Shown one piece after another: positions 1 to 5,740 of a DNA stretch of 7,538 nucleotides. The stretch is from Acinetobacter sp. Its GTDB lineage: Bacteria > Pseudomonadota > Gammaproteobacteria > Pseudomonadales > Moraxellaceae. The notes beneath the pieces were generated by a model that worked only from the letters and a program-made list of their open reading frames with translations, had not been told where the DNA came from and made no database searches. Position 1 is the first letter of the stretch. Each line of letters begins with the position of its first letter. The stretch covers positions 8,891-16,428 of the forward strand of contig JAUNHS010000016.1 of the NCBI GenBank assembly GCA_030523805.1, given 5' to 3'. The translations under genes were made by a program, and so were the position numbers.

Positions 1-1606
1 CTTCATAAATCCCAATACGTCCTTTATAACCATCATGGCAATGGTGGCAACCGACCGCATCATAAATTTGCGTTTGTGGTTGAGCCAATTGTTGTTCGCT
101 AAATCCGAGTTGTTTTAAACTTTCGTGGGGGAGCTGCAATGCTTTTTTGCAATGCGGACATAAGCGTCGTACCAAGCGTTGAGCAATCACTAATTGTACC
201 GATGTGGCAATGTGAAAGCTGGCAATGCCCATATTTTTTAGGCGAGTTAAGGTTTCGGTAGCACTATTGGTATGCAAAGTAGAAAGCACTTTATGACCTG
301 TTTGCGATGCTTTAATCGCAATTTCTGCCGTTTCTACATCACGGATTTCGCCAACCATAAGTATATCAGGGTCTTGGCGTAAAAATGAACGCAATGCCGT
401 GGCAAAAGTCAAACCTGCTTTGGTATTGACATTGACTTGATTAATGCCTTCCATGTAAATTTCCACAGGATCTTCTACGGTGGAAATATTCAATTGTTGC
501 GTATTGAGTAAATTTAACCCTGCATATAATGACAACGTTTTGCCTGAACCTGTCGGGCCTGTAATCAAAATCATGCCATGTGGCTTTTTCAGAGCATCTA
601 AATATAAGGCTTTTTGGTCGGCTTCCAAACCCAAATCATCAATATTTAATGAAGAAAATGATGAATTTAAAATCCGCAAAACCAATTTTTCGCCATACAA
701 GGTCGGCAACGAACTCACACGAAAATCAATAGATTGCTGCGATGGTAAAGTTAATTTTAAACGACCATCTTGCGGTAAACGCTTTTCTGCAATATCCATT
801 TGCGACATGATTTTAATGCGTGAAGCCAAGCGAGTTGCCAATTGCAAGGGTGGCGTGGCAATTTGCCTTAAAATGCCATCAATCCGATAACGCACACGAT
901 AAAACCGTTCATACGGTTCAAAGTGCAAATCTGACGCTCCCATGCGAATGGCATCTAGCAATAATTTATTGACATATTGCACAACAGGTGCAGATTCAGC
1001 TTCGCTTAAAACATCATCATCGTGATGAATGGCATGATGAACTTGCACATCTAAATGCAAATCATCGGCAACCAAATCTTGCAAATGCTGATGTGAAAAT
1101 TGATGAGAAAATAGCTGATGAATGGCTTGCTCTAATTTATGATGCTCAACTACCACGCATTGAATATGTCGCTGATGAAATACGGCATGGCTAATATGAC
1201 TAATATCGGCAGGATTGCTTGTTGCAATAAATAAAGTTTTACCACGCTGGTACAATGGTAAAATGTGATATTGATGAATGATTTTTTCATCTAAAGCATC
1301 TTTGGGTACAAAAGATAAATCAAAACTTGCCAAGTCCAATAAAGGCTCGCCTAAATCTTCAGCGATGGCATGAGCAATATGCAAGGGTTTAATATGAAAT
1401 TGTTGAATTAATACAGCAACAATCGGTAATTTATGGTGCTGAGCCGCCTGTAAGGCGAGTTGTAATTGCTCGCTGGTCAATTCATTTTGTGCGATTAAAC
1501 GCTGCATAAATCCTGTGGCTTGCTGGCGTGTAGGCGAGTGAGACGTTTGTGAAGATGGCGATGAAGAAGATTGCGAAGAAAACTGTGAAGAAAGTTGCGA
1601 AGTCAT
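1..1606 (-). CDS. pilB: Type IV pilus assembly (extension) ATPase PilB, 3' end cut by window edge
   Basis: This is a hexameric cytoplasmic ATPase that powers pilin polymerisation at the inner-membrane platform PilC, for twitching and natural transformation. About 535 codons are present; family members have roughly 570, so some 35 residues lie beyond position 1. The order is a Ser/Gln-rich leader (1-30), a GspE/MshE-type N-terminal domain (about 35-185), a His-rich linker (155-195), then the ATPase core. Walker A GPTGSGKT is at 350-357, Walker B DPDILMVGEIRD at 412-423 with catalytic Glu420, and a His box follows (STLHTN). The zinc tetracysteine CPHC (483-486) and CHHC (520-523) favours PilB over the retraction ATPase PilT. 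The start at 1606 has only a weak ribosome site (GGACGG); Met34, preceded by AGGA, is an alternative. No frameshift was found. In relatives pilC and pilD follow, which would be off the left edge. GspE or MshE are less likely alternatives. Confidence 0.95.
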   Translation of the reverse strand, partial: MTSQLSSQFSSQSSSSPSSQTSHSPTRQQATGFMQRLIAQNELTSEQLQLALQAAQHHKLPIVAVLIQQFHIKPLHIAHAIAEDLGEPLLDLASFDLSFVPKDALDEKIIHQYHILPLYQRGKTLFIATSNPADISHISHAVFHQRHIQCVVVEHHKLEQAIHQLFSHQFSHQHLQDLVADDLHLDVQVHHAIHHDDDVLSEAESAPVVQYVNKLLLDAIRMGASDLHFEPYERFYRVRYRIDGILRQIATPPLQLATRLASRIKIMSQMDIAEKRLPQDGRLKLTLPSQQSIDFRVSSLPTLYGEKLVLRILNSSFSSLNIDDLGLEADQKALYLDALKKPHGMILITGPTGSGKTLSLYAGLNLLNTQQLNISTVEDPVEIYMEGINQVNVNTKAGLTFATALRSFLRQDPDILMVGEIRDVETAEIAIKASQTGHKVLSTLHTNSATETLTRLKNMGIASFHIATSVQLVIAQRLVRRLCPHCKKALQLPHESLKQLGFSEQQLAQPQTQIYDAVGCHHCHDGYKGRIGIYE

Positions 1607-1676
1607 TATAAGCCGTCCATTTGCACTAAAAATCCTGTGGCATTGCGATTAAAGTAAAAATTTCAGTGAGCATTTA

Positions 1677-1706
1677 TATCGCTATTGTAAAGGATATTGA
1701 GCGATA
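1677..1706. repeat. Inverted repeat TATCGCT-N16-AGCGATA at the pilB promoter
   Basis: Perfect 7-base arms lie at 1677-1683 and 1700-1706. The candidate pilB -10 box sits between the arms and the -35 box directly abuts one arm. A third GGCGATA copy occurs at 1731-1737 in the orientation of the second arm. This could be an operator, but short inverted repeats in AT-rich DNA also arise by chance. Confidence 0.35.
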
Positions 1707-1712
1707 AAACAA
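1684..1712 (-). promoter_or_regulatory. Candidate sigma-70 promoter for pilB
   Basis: Read on the minus strand, a TTGTTT -35 box (1712-1707) and a TACAAT -10 box (1689-1684, five of six consensus bases) are separated by exactly 17 bases. Transcription would begin near 1677 and leave about 70 bases of leader before the pilB start. An inverted repeat overlaps the spacer. The -35 box is poor, so this stays a prediction. Confidence 0.45.
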
Positions 1713-1839
1713 AGTTTAAAACGCAATGATGGCGATATTTTTGCTCAATTTAACGTACGCTGTGATTTAAAATTAAATAAAAATCAGTGTTATAGCATGA
1801 TTGGCATGGTCATTTGCAAAGATGTACGAAAAAATAGTT

Positions 1840-1866
1840 TTGCAATGCACAAGAAAAGTGTAAAAT
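1840..1866 (+). promoter_or_regulatory. Candidate promoter for tpiA-secG
   Basis: TTGCAA (1840-1845) and TAAAAT (1861-1866) form a possible sigma-70 promoter, about 40 bases upstream of the tpiA start. The 15-base spacing is shorter than ideal. I see no better pair in the intergenic region. Confidence 0.35.
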
Positions 1867-1906
1867 AGTAGATTGTTTTAGATAAATATTATAGGTTTTT
1901 TGGGTT

Positions 1907-2698
1907 ATGTCTCAAACAACAATCAAACCTTGGGTGGTGGCAAACTGGAAAATGAATCCAGTACAGCAAGATGCACAAGTATTAACTGCACAATTAAAAC
2001 ACTATGCCCAACAGCAAACAGCGACGTTTCAAGCCTGCCATGTTGCAGTTGCACCAACCATGTTGCAATTATTACAAGTGCAACAACAATTGGTAGATAC
2101 TGGTATTCATTGCGTTGCACAAGACCTTTCTACACAGCAAGGCACAGGGGCGTACACAGGCGAAGTGAGTGCGACTTTACTTAAAGATAGTCAGATTGAT
2201 TATGTATTAATCGGGCATTCGGAACGCCGTGAATTATTTGCTGATGATGTTGCACGAGTACAAACCAAAATTAAAAATGCTTTAGCGGCAGATGTGCGTA
2301 TTATTTATTGTGTAGGCGAAAGTTTACAGCAAAGAGAGCAAGGCATTGCCGAACAAGTGGTATTACAACAAGTGTGCGACCTTGCTGCAGTTGTTGAAAA
2401 TGCTGATGATTGGCAGCATATTGCCATTGCGTATGAGCCTATTTGGGCGATTGGCACAGGAAAAACTGCATCGGCACAAGATGCACAAGCTATGCACGCA
2501 TCAATTCGTCAAGGCTTGGCACAAATTACACCGTATGCAATGCAAATTGCCTTACTTTATGGCGGCAGTGTAAAAGCCGAAAATGCAGCAGAATTGGCAC
2601 AATGTGCTGATATTAATGGTGCATTGGTCGGTGGAGCATCACTCAATGCCGATGCGTTTTATCAAATTATTCAAGCCTTTGCTCAAGCAAAAGCCTAA
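1907..2698 (+). CDS. tpiA: Triosephosphate isomerase
   Basis: This cytoplasmic (beta/alpha)8-barrel enzyme, normally a dimer, interconverts dihydroxyacetone phosphate and glyceraldehyde 3-phosphate in glycolysis and gluconeogenesis. At 263 residues it is slightly longer than the usual 250-255. The catalytic set is complete: Asn13 and Lys15 in ANWKMN, His104 in LIGHSERR, and Glu177 in AYEPIW, followed by the flexible phosphate-gripping loop AIGTGKTA. The later phosphate-binding loops YGGSV (218-222) and GALVGGASL (238-246) are also present. The protein is unusually rich in Gln and Ala. The ribosome site is weak (AGG about 11 bases upstream), but this ATG lies just before the conserved N-terminal strand and no better start exists. 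It is probably transcribed with secG, which starts 33 bases downstream. Confidence 0.97.
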   Translation: MSQTTIKPWVVANWKMNPVQQDAQVLTAQLKHYAQQQTATFQACHVAVAPTMLQLLQVQQQLVDTGIHCVAQDLSTQQGTGAYTGEVSATLLKDSQIDYVLIGHSERRELFADDVARVQTKIKNALAADVRIIYCVGESLQQREQGIAEQVVLQQVCDLAAVVENADDWQHIAIAYEPIWAIGTGKTASAQDAQAMHASIRQGLAQITPYAMQIALLYGGSVKAENAAELAQCADINGALVGGASLNADAFYQIIQAFAQAKA

Positions 2699-2731
2699 GA
2701 TTTGCACAGTATTTAACCTTTAGGAACGATT

Positions 2732-3061
2732 ATGCAATTTATTTTAATCATTCACATTATTTTAGCCATTTTAATGATTGGCTTAATTCTTATTCAGCAA
2801 GGTAAAGGTGCTGATGCAGGTGCATCAATGGGTGGGAGTGCAGGTACAGTATTTGGTGGTTCTGGGTCGGGCAGTTTTCTCTCTCGCTTAACGGCAATTT
2901 TTACGACATTATTTTTTATTACCAGTATTGTTTTGGCAATATTGGCGAAAAATGAAAATAGCCTAGATGTAGAAATGCCAACGCATAGCACAACGACCGA
3001 AATTGCACCTGCAGCGAATACTGCACCTGCGGTTGAAAAAACAACATCTACAACAAATTAA
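2732..3061 (+). CDS. secG: Preprotein translocase subunit SecG
   Basis: SecG is the small inner-membrane subunit of the SecYEG channel and assists SecA-driven export. The 109-residue protein has the family layout: a first transmembrane segment (about 1-22), a Gly-rich cytoplasmic loop (24-49, GKGADAGASMGGSAGTVFGG), a second transmembrane segment (about 52-72) and a polar Thr/Ala-rich tail. The tail is low-complexity and variable in the family. The ribosome site is good: AGGA at 2722-2725, six bases before the ATG. The gene follows tpiA closely with no terminator between, so the two are probably cotranscribed. The order secG then tRNA-Leu(GAG) matches the E. coli secG-leuU arrangement. Confidence 0.95.
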   Translation: MQFILIIHIILAILMIGLILIQQGKGADAGASMGGSAGTVFGGSGSGSFLSRLTAIFTTLFFITSIVLAILAKNENSLDVEMPTHSTTTEIAPAANTAPAVEKTTSTTN

Positions 3062-3073
3062 GATGAATAAATT

Positions 3074-3102
3074 TCTTTACACTCTTTATTTTTGTGTAAA
3101 GA
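3074..3102. repeat. Hairpin after secG, overlapping the tRNA-Leu promoter region
   Basis: Perfect 9-base arms TCTTTACAC (3074-3082) and GTGTAAAGA (3094-3102) flank an 11-base T-rich loop. The hairpin starts 12 bases after the secG stop codon and ends 5 bases before the tRNA-Leu -10 box. No T-tract follows the stem, so it is a poor intrinsic terminator on the plus strand. It may protect the secG mRNA end, give partial termination, or be an operator. Confidence 0.5.
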
Positions 3103-3113
3103 CAGGGTAGAAT
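3085..3113 (+). promoter_or_regulatory. Candidate promoter of tRNA-Leu
   Basis: A good -10 box TAGAAT (3108-3113) lies 11 bases before the mature tRNA. It is followed by a GC-rich stretch (GCCC) of the kind seen in stringently controlled stable-RNA promoters. The -35 at 17 bases spacing is only TTTATT (3085-3090). Read-through from secG could also supply transcription. Confidence 0.4.
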
Positions 3114-3124
3114 ACTGCCCAACT

Positions 3125-3209
3125 GCGGTGGTGGTGGAATTGGTAGACACGCTACCTTGAGGTGGTAGTGCTTTCGGGCGTGGGGGTTCAAGTCCCCCCT
3201 TCCGCACCA
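3125..3209 (+). tRNA. leuU: tRNA-Leu(GAG)
   Basis: This 85-base class II tRNA reads leucine CUC and CUU codons. The anticodon loop TTGAGGT (3157-3163) is closed by CTACC/GGTAG and carries GAG at 3159-3161. The T arm GGGGG-TTCAAGT-CCCCC is perfect, a variable arm lies at about 3169-3181, and CCA is encoded at 3207-3209. The acceptor stem GCGGTGG/CTTCCGC has a U5-U68 mismatch and a G6-U67 wobble. Its place between secG and the initiator tRNA matches leuU of E. coli. Confidence 0.96.
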
Positions 3210-3221
3210 TATTAGAAATCA

Positions 3222-3251
3222 ACCATAAAAGATTATGCTTGCTTTTATGGT
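3222..3251. repeat. Hairpin between tRNA-Leu and the initiator tRNA promoter
   Basis: Perfect 10-base arms ACCATAAAAG (3222-3231) and CTTTTATGGT (3242-3251) enclose a 10-base loop. The right arm overlaps the -35 box of the following promoter. The run after the stem is A-rich rather than T-rich, so intrinsic termination would be weak on the plus strand. It could help form the tRNA-Leu 3' end or act as an operator. Confidence 0.5.
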
Positions 3252-3266
3252 AAAATACAGTATAAT
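3239..3266 (+). promoter_or_regulatory. Promoter for the initiator tRNA-rimP-nusA-infB operon
   Basis: TTGCTT (3239-3244) and a consensus TATAAT (3261-3266) are 16 bases apart. A second overlapping TATAAT lies at 3266-3271. Transcription would begin near 3273, some 50 bases before the first initiator tRNA. This is the strongest promoter-like sequence in the window, and no equally good promoter lies between the tRNAs and rimP. Confidence 0.65.
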
Positions 3267-3290
3267 ATAATACGGTGCTATGCAGTGAGT

Positions 3291-3309
3291 TTTATTCTTA
3301 GTGAATAAA
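3291..3309 (+). other. Leader hairpin before the first initiator tRNA
   Basis: TTTATTC (3291-3297) and GAATAAA (3303-3309) form a 7-base-pair stem with a 5-base loop inside the transcribed leader. There is no T-tract. Its role, if any, is unknown; a tRNA 5' processing element is possible. Confidence 0.35.
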
Positions 3310-3322
3310 CCTATTTTGTTGA

Positions 3323-3399
<77 letters not shown>

Positions 3400-3401
3400 A
3401 T

Positions 3402-3422
3402 CCTTTTAAGATGTACAAAAGG
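3402..3422 (+). other. Small hairpin between the two initiator tRNAs
   Basis: CCTTTT (3402-3407) and AAAAGG (3417-3422) pair around a 9-base loop directly after the CCA end of copy 1. It is too short and lacks a T-tract, so it is not a terminator. It may assist 3' trimming of copy 1, and it can coexist with the outer stem at 3311-3436. Confidence 0.35.
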
Positions 3423-3451
3423 TTCAAACAAAATAGTATTAAGCATGATAT

Positions 3452-3528
<77 letters not shown>

Positions 3529-3538
3529 AGTTTCTAAT

Positions 3539-3566
3539 AAAAGACTCACTATTAGGTGGGTCTTTT
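3539..3566 (+). terminator. Intrinsic terminator t1 after the tRNA pair
   Basis: AAAAGACTCAC (3539-3549) pairs over 11 positions, with one G-U, with GTGGGTCTTTT (3556-3566) around the 6-base loop TATTAG. The stem ends in TCTTTT. It should end part of the tRNA transcripts and let the rest read through into rimP-nusA-infB. An overlapping alternative pairing (3534-3539 with 3550-3555) would compete with it. Confidence 0.7.
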
Positions 3567-3567
3567 G

Positions 3568-3603
3568 CACATAAGGTCTTTGAATTTTTATTCATCTTGT
3601 GTG
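3568..3603 (+). other. Stem between the two terminators, possible RNase III site
   Basis: CACATAAGGT (3568-3577) can pair with ATTCTTGTGTG-type sequence at 3594-3603 over 10 positions, two of them G-U, around a 16-base AT-rich loop. It sits exactly between t1 and t2. In E. coli the region between metY and rimP is cut by RNase III, so a similar role is plausible here but unproven. Confidence 0.4.
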
Positions 3604-3610
3604 AAAATAG

Positions 3611-3630
3611 GGGCAATATGCCCTTTTTTT
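3611..3630 (+). terminator. Intrinsic terminator t2 upstream of rimP
   Basis: GGGCA (3611-3615) pairs perfectly with TGCCC (3619-3623) around a 3-base loop and is followed by seven T (3624-3630). An A-rich run before the stem can extend it. The stem is short but GC-rich with a classic U-tract. It lies 44 bases before the rimP start, so expression of the operon requires read-through. Confidence 0.7.
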
Positions 3631-3674
3631 ATTGGTAAAATTTTAAGTTAAACTGTGAATGAAGTTATTAATCA

Positions 3675-4199
3675 ATGAAATTATCTAGCAAAACTCAGGC
3701 TCTTTTGGAGCTTATTGCACCAGCGGTGCAAGCGTGCGATGTGGATTTGTGGGGTTTGGAATTTATTCCACAAGGTAAGCGTTCGTTATTGCGTATTTAT
3801 ATTGATAAGGCGATTGATGAAAATGCTGAGCCAGTCATCAATGAAGATGGTGAAGTAGAACAAGGTCGTGGCATTGGTGTGGAAGATTGCGTGCGTGTAA
3901 CACGTCAAGTGGGTGCAATTTTAGATGTACACGATCCAATTTCTGGTGAGTATGCGTTGGAAGTGTCGTCTCCAGGTTGGGATCGTCCATTTTTCCAATT
4001 AGAGCAAATGCAGGCTTATATTGGCGATACAGTGGCATTGCGTTTGATTAGTGCAGTGGAAAATCGTCGTAAATTCCAAGCAAAATTGCTGAGCGTAGAT
4101 GTAGAAACTGGTCGTATTCAAGTGGAAGTGGAAAAGCAGCAAGTCCTTGAATTAGATGCAGATAATATAGATAAAGCCAATCTTGTGTATCAAGATTAA
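3675..4199 (+). CDS. rimP: Ribosome maturation factor RimP
   Basis: RimP binds the 30S subunit and helps its late maturation in the cytoplasm. The 174-residue protein has the N-terminal alpha/beta domain (about 1-92) with strand LLRIYID (38-44), the family signature [12 protein letters not shown] (95-106), and the C-terminal Sm-like beta-barrel (about 107-174). Between the strand and the VEDC motif lies an acidic insert (about 46-66) that makes it longer than the roughly 150 residues of E. coli RimP; I recall a similar insert in Acinetobacter. The start is set by the conserved N-terminus; the ribosome site is weak (GAAG 10 bases upstream) and an out-of-frame ATG lies at 3659. It is the first protein gene of the operon, 39 bases before nusA. 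Confidence 0.96.
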   Translation: MKLSSKTQALLELIAPAVQACDVDLWGLEFIPQGKRSLLRIYIDKAIDENAEPVINEDGEVEQGRGIGVEDCVRVTRQVGAILDVHDPISGEYALEVSSPGWDRPFFQLEQMQAYIGDTVALRLISAVENRRKFQAKLLSVDVETGRIQVEVEKQQVLELDADNIDKANLVYQD

Positions 4200-4238
4200 A
4201 TAGATTTTAACCCATTTTGAAAAATAGGAAGCGAAGTT

Positions 4239-5726
4239 ATGAGTCGTGAAATTTTAAATGTTGTGGAAGCGGTGAGTAATGAAAAAGCATTACCACGTGA
4301 AGCGATTTTTGAAGCATTAGAACACGCTTTGGTTGTGGCAACACGCAAAAAGTTTTATGAAGGTACGCACGCTGAAGAAGCACGTTTGCGTGTAGAAATT
4401 GACCGTAAAACAGGTGATTATCGCACGTTCCGTCAATGGGAAGTGGTGGCAGATGAAGATCATGAAATGCCTGCTTGCCAAGATGCGATTTCTGATGTAG
4501 ATCCTGCACAGTGGTCTATTGGCGATATTCGTGAATTGGAAGTGGAATCTATTGAGTTTGGTCGTATTGCAGCTCAAATCGTGAAGCAAGTGATTGTACA
4601 AAAAATCCGTGAAGCAGAGCGAGCTCAAGTGGCTGAGCAATATGTAGAAAAAGTGGGTGAGCTTGTATTTGGCGATGTGAAAAAGCAAATCAAAGATGGC
4701 TATATCATTGATTTGGGCGATAATGCCGAAGGTTTCTTGGCTCGTGAAGAAGTGATTGCCAAAGAAATGTTGCGTCCGAAGCAACGTGTCAGTGCCGTAT
4801 TGTACCAAGTGAATCGTGATGGTCGTGGTTCGCATCAATTATTGCTTTCACGCTCTCGCCCTGAAATGCTGATTGCATTGATGAAAAAAGAAATTCCTGA
4901 AATTGCTGAAGAAGTGATTGAAATTCGTGCTGCAGCACGCCAGCCAGGTATTCGTGCCAAGATTGCTGTAAAGAGCAAAGATGGTCGTATTGATCCAGTG
5001 GGTGCGTGCATTGGTATGCGTGGTACACGTATCCAAGCGGTACAGCAAGAATTGAGTGGCGAACGCATTGATGTCGTGGTGTGGTCTGATGACGTGGCTC
5101 AATATATTGCTAGTGCTTTAGAGCCTGCTGATGTGTCTCGTATTTTGATTGATGAAGATGAGCAACACGCAGAAATTATTTTTGCGACCAATGATCAATT
5201 GGCTCGTGCGATTGGTTCACAAGGGCAAAATGTGCGTTTGGCATCAGAATTGACAGGTTATAAGCTAGATATGATGCTTGAAGATGATTATCAAGCCCGT
5301 CAGCAAAATGAAGCTCGTCAATATATTGACTTATTTATCCAGCATTTAGATGTAGATGAAGAGTTTGCATCAGCATTGGTTGAGCTTGGTTTTAGTTCTT
5401 TAGAAGAAATTGCTTATGTACCAGCAGAAACGTTTGATGAGTTAGAACTCGCTGCTGAAGATATTGAATTGTTGCAATCTCGTGCCAAAGAAGCTGCTGT
5501 GCAAGTTGCATTGGAAAAGCAAAAAAATCTACCACAAGTAGATGAAGCTTTGGCGGCATTAGAAGGCATGACAGCAGAAATCGCACAAGCCTTGACTGAG
5601 CGTGGCATTGTTACTGTAGATGATTTGGCAGATCAAGCGATTGATGATATTGTAGATATTAAAGGTTTAGATAATGAGCGTGCGGGTCAGTTGATTATGA
5701 AAGCACGTGAATCATGGTTTAATTAG
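4239..5726 (+). CDS. nusA: Transcription termination/antitermination factor NusA
   Basis: NusA binds RNA polymerase and nascent RNA. It promotes pausing and intrinsic termination, and joins antitermination complexes. The 495 residues equal the E. coli length. The order is an RNA-polymerase-binding N-terminal domain (about 1-130), S1 domain (about 135-205), KH1 with [11 protein letters not shown] (255-265), KH2 with [11 protein letters not shown] (324-334), and two acidic C-terminal repeats (about 365-425 and 440-495). The repeats are typical of gammaproteobacteria, where they bind the polymerase alpha C-terminal domain and lambda N. The ribosome site is strong (AGGAAG at 4226-4231, 7 bases before the ATG). 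NusA may repress its own operon through terminators t1 and t2, as proposed in E. coli. Codons favour CGT and GGT, as in highly expressed genes. Confidence 0.98.
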   Translation: MSREILNVVEAVSNEKALPREAIFEALEHALVVATRKKFYEGTHAEEARLRVEIDRKTGDYRTFRQWEVVADEDHEMPACQDAISDVDPAQWSIGDIRELEVESIEFGRIAAQIVKQVIVQKIREAERAQVAEQYVEKVGELVFGDVKKQIKDGYIIDLGDNAEGFLAREEVIAKEMLRPKQRVSAVLYQVNRDGRGSHQLLLSRSRPEMLIALMKKEIPEIAEEVIEIRAAARQPGIRAKIAVKSKDGRIDPVGACIGMRGTRIQAVQQELSGERIDVVVWSDDVAQYIASALEPADVSRILIDEDEQHAEIIFATNDQLARAIGSQGQNVRLASELTGYKLDMMLEDDYQARQQNEARQYIDLFIQHLDVDEEFASALVELGFSSLEEIAYVPAETFDELELAAEDIELLQSRAKEAAVQVALEKQKNLPQVDEALAALEGMTAEIAQALTERGIVTVDDLADQAIDDIVDIKGLDNERAGQLIMKARESWFN

Positions 5727-5740
5727 TAGGAGACGACACG

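Larger units (their letters stand above)
1607..1906. other. Divergent intergenic region between pilB and tpiA
   Basis: These 300 AT-rich bases separate two genes that point away from each other. They hold a candidate pilB promoter with an overlapping inverted repeat (1677-1712) and a weaker candidate tpiA promoter (1840-1866). The middle part (about 1740-1840) is AT-rich with no convincing ORF or RNA gene. No strong terminator is visible, as expected between divergent starts. Confidence 0.7.

Noticed and set aside
480..890. Plus-strand ORF of 136 codons
   Set aside because: It is antisense to the Walker A region of pilB, which is intact and strongly conserved in the other strand; no family features are visible.
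988..1194. Plus-strand ORF rich in His and Asp
   Set aside because: It is the complement of the His-rich pilB linker; its composition only mirrors the repeated CAT/GAT codons.
3580..3608. TTGAAT and GAAAAT as a separate rimP promoter
   Set aside because: The -10 match is poor, it overlaps the stem between the terminators, and terminator t2 lies just downstream.
4317..4838. Minus-strand ORF of 173 codons
   Set aside because: It lies fully inside nusA on the opposite strand, with no ribosome site or recognisable domain.
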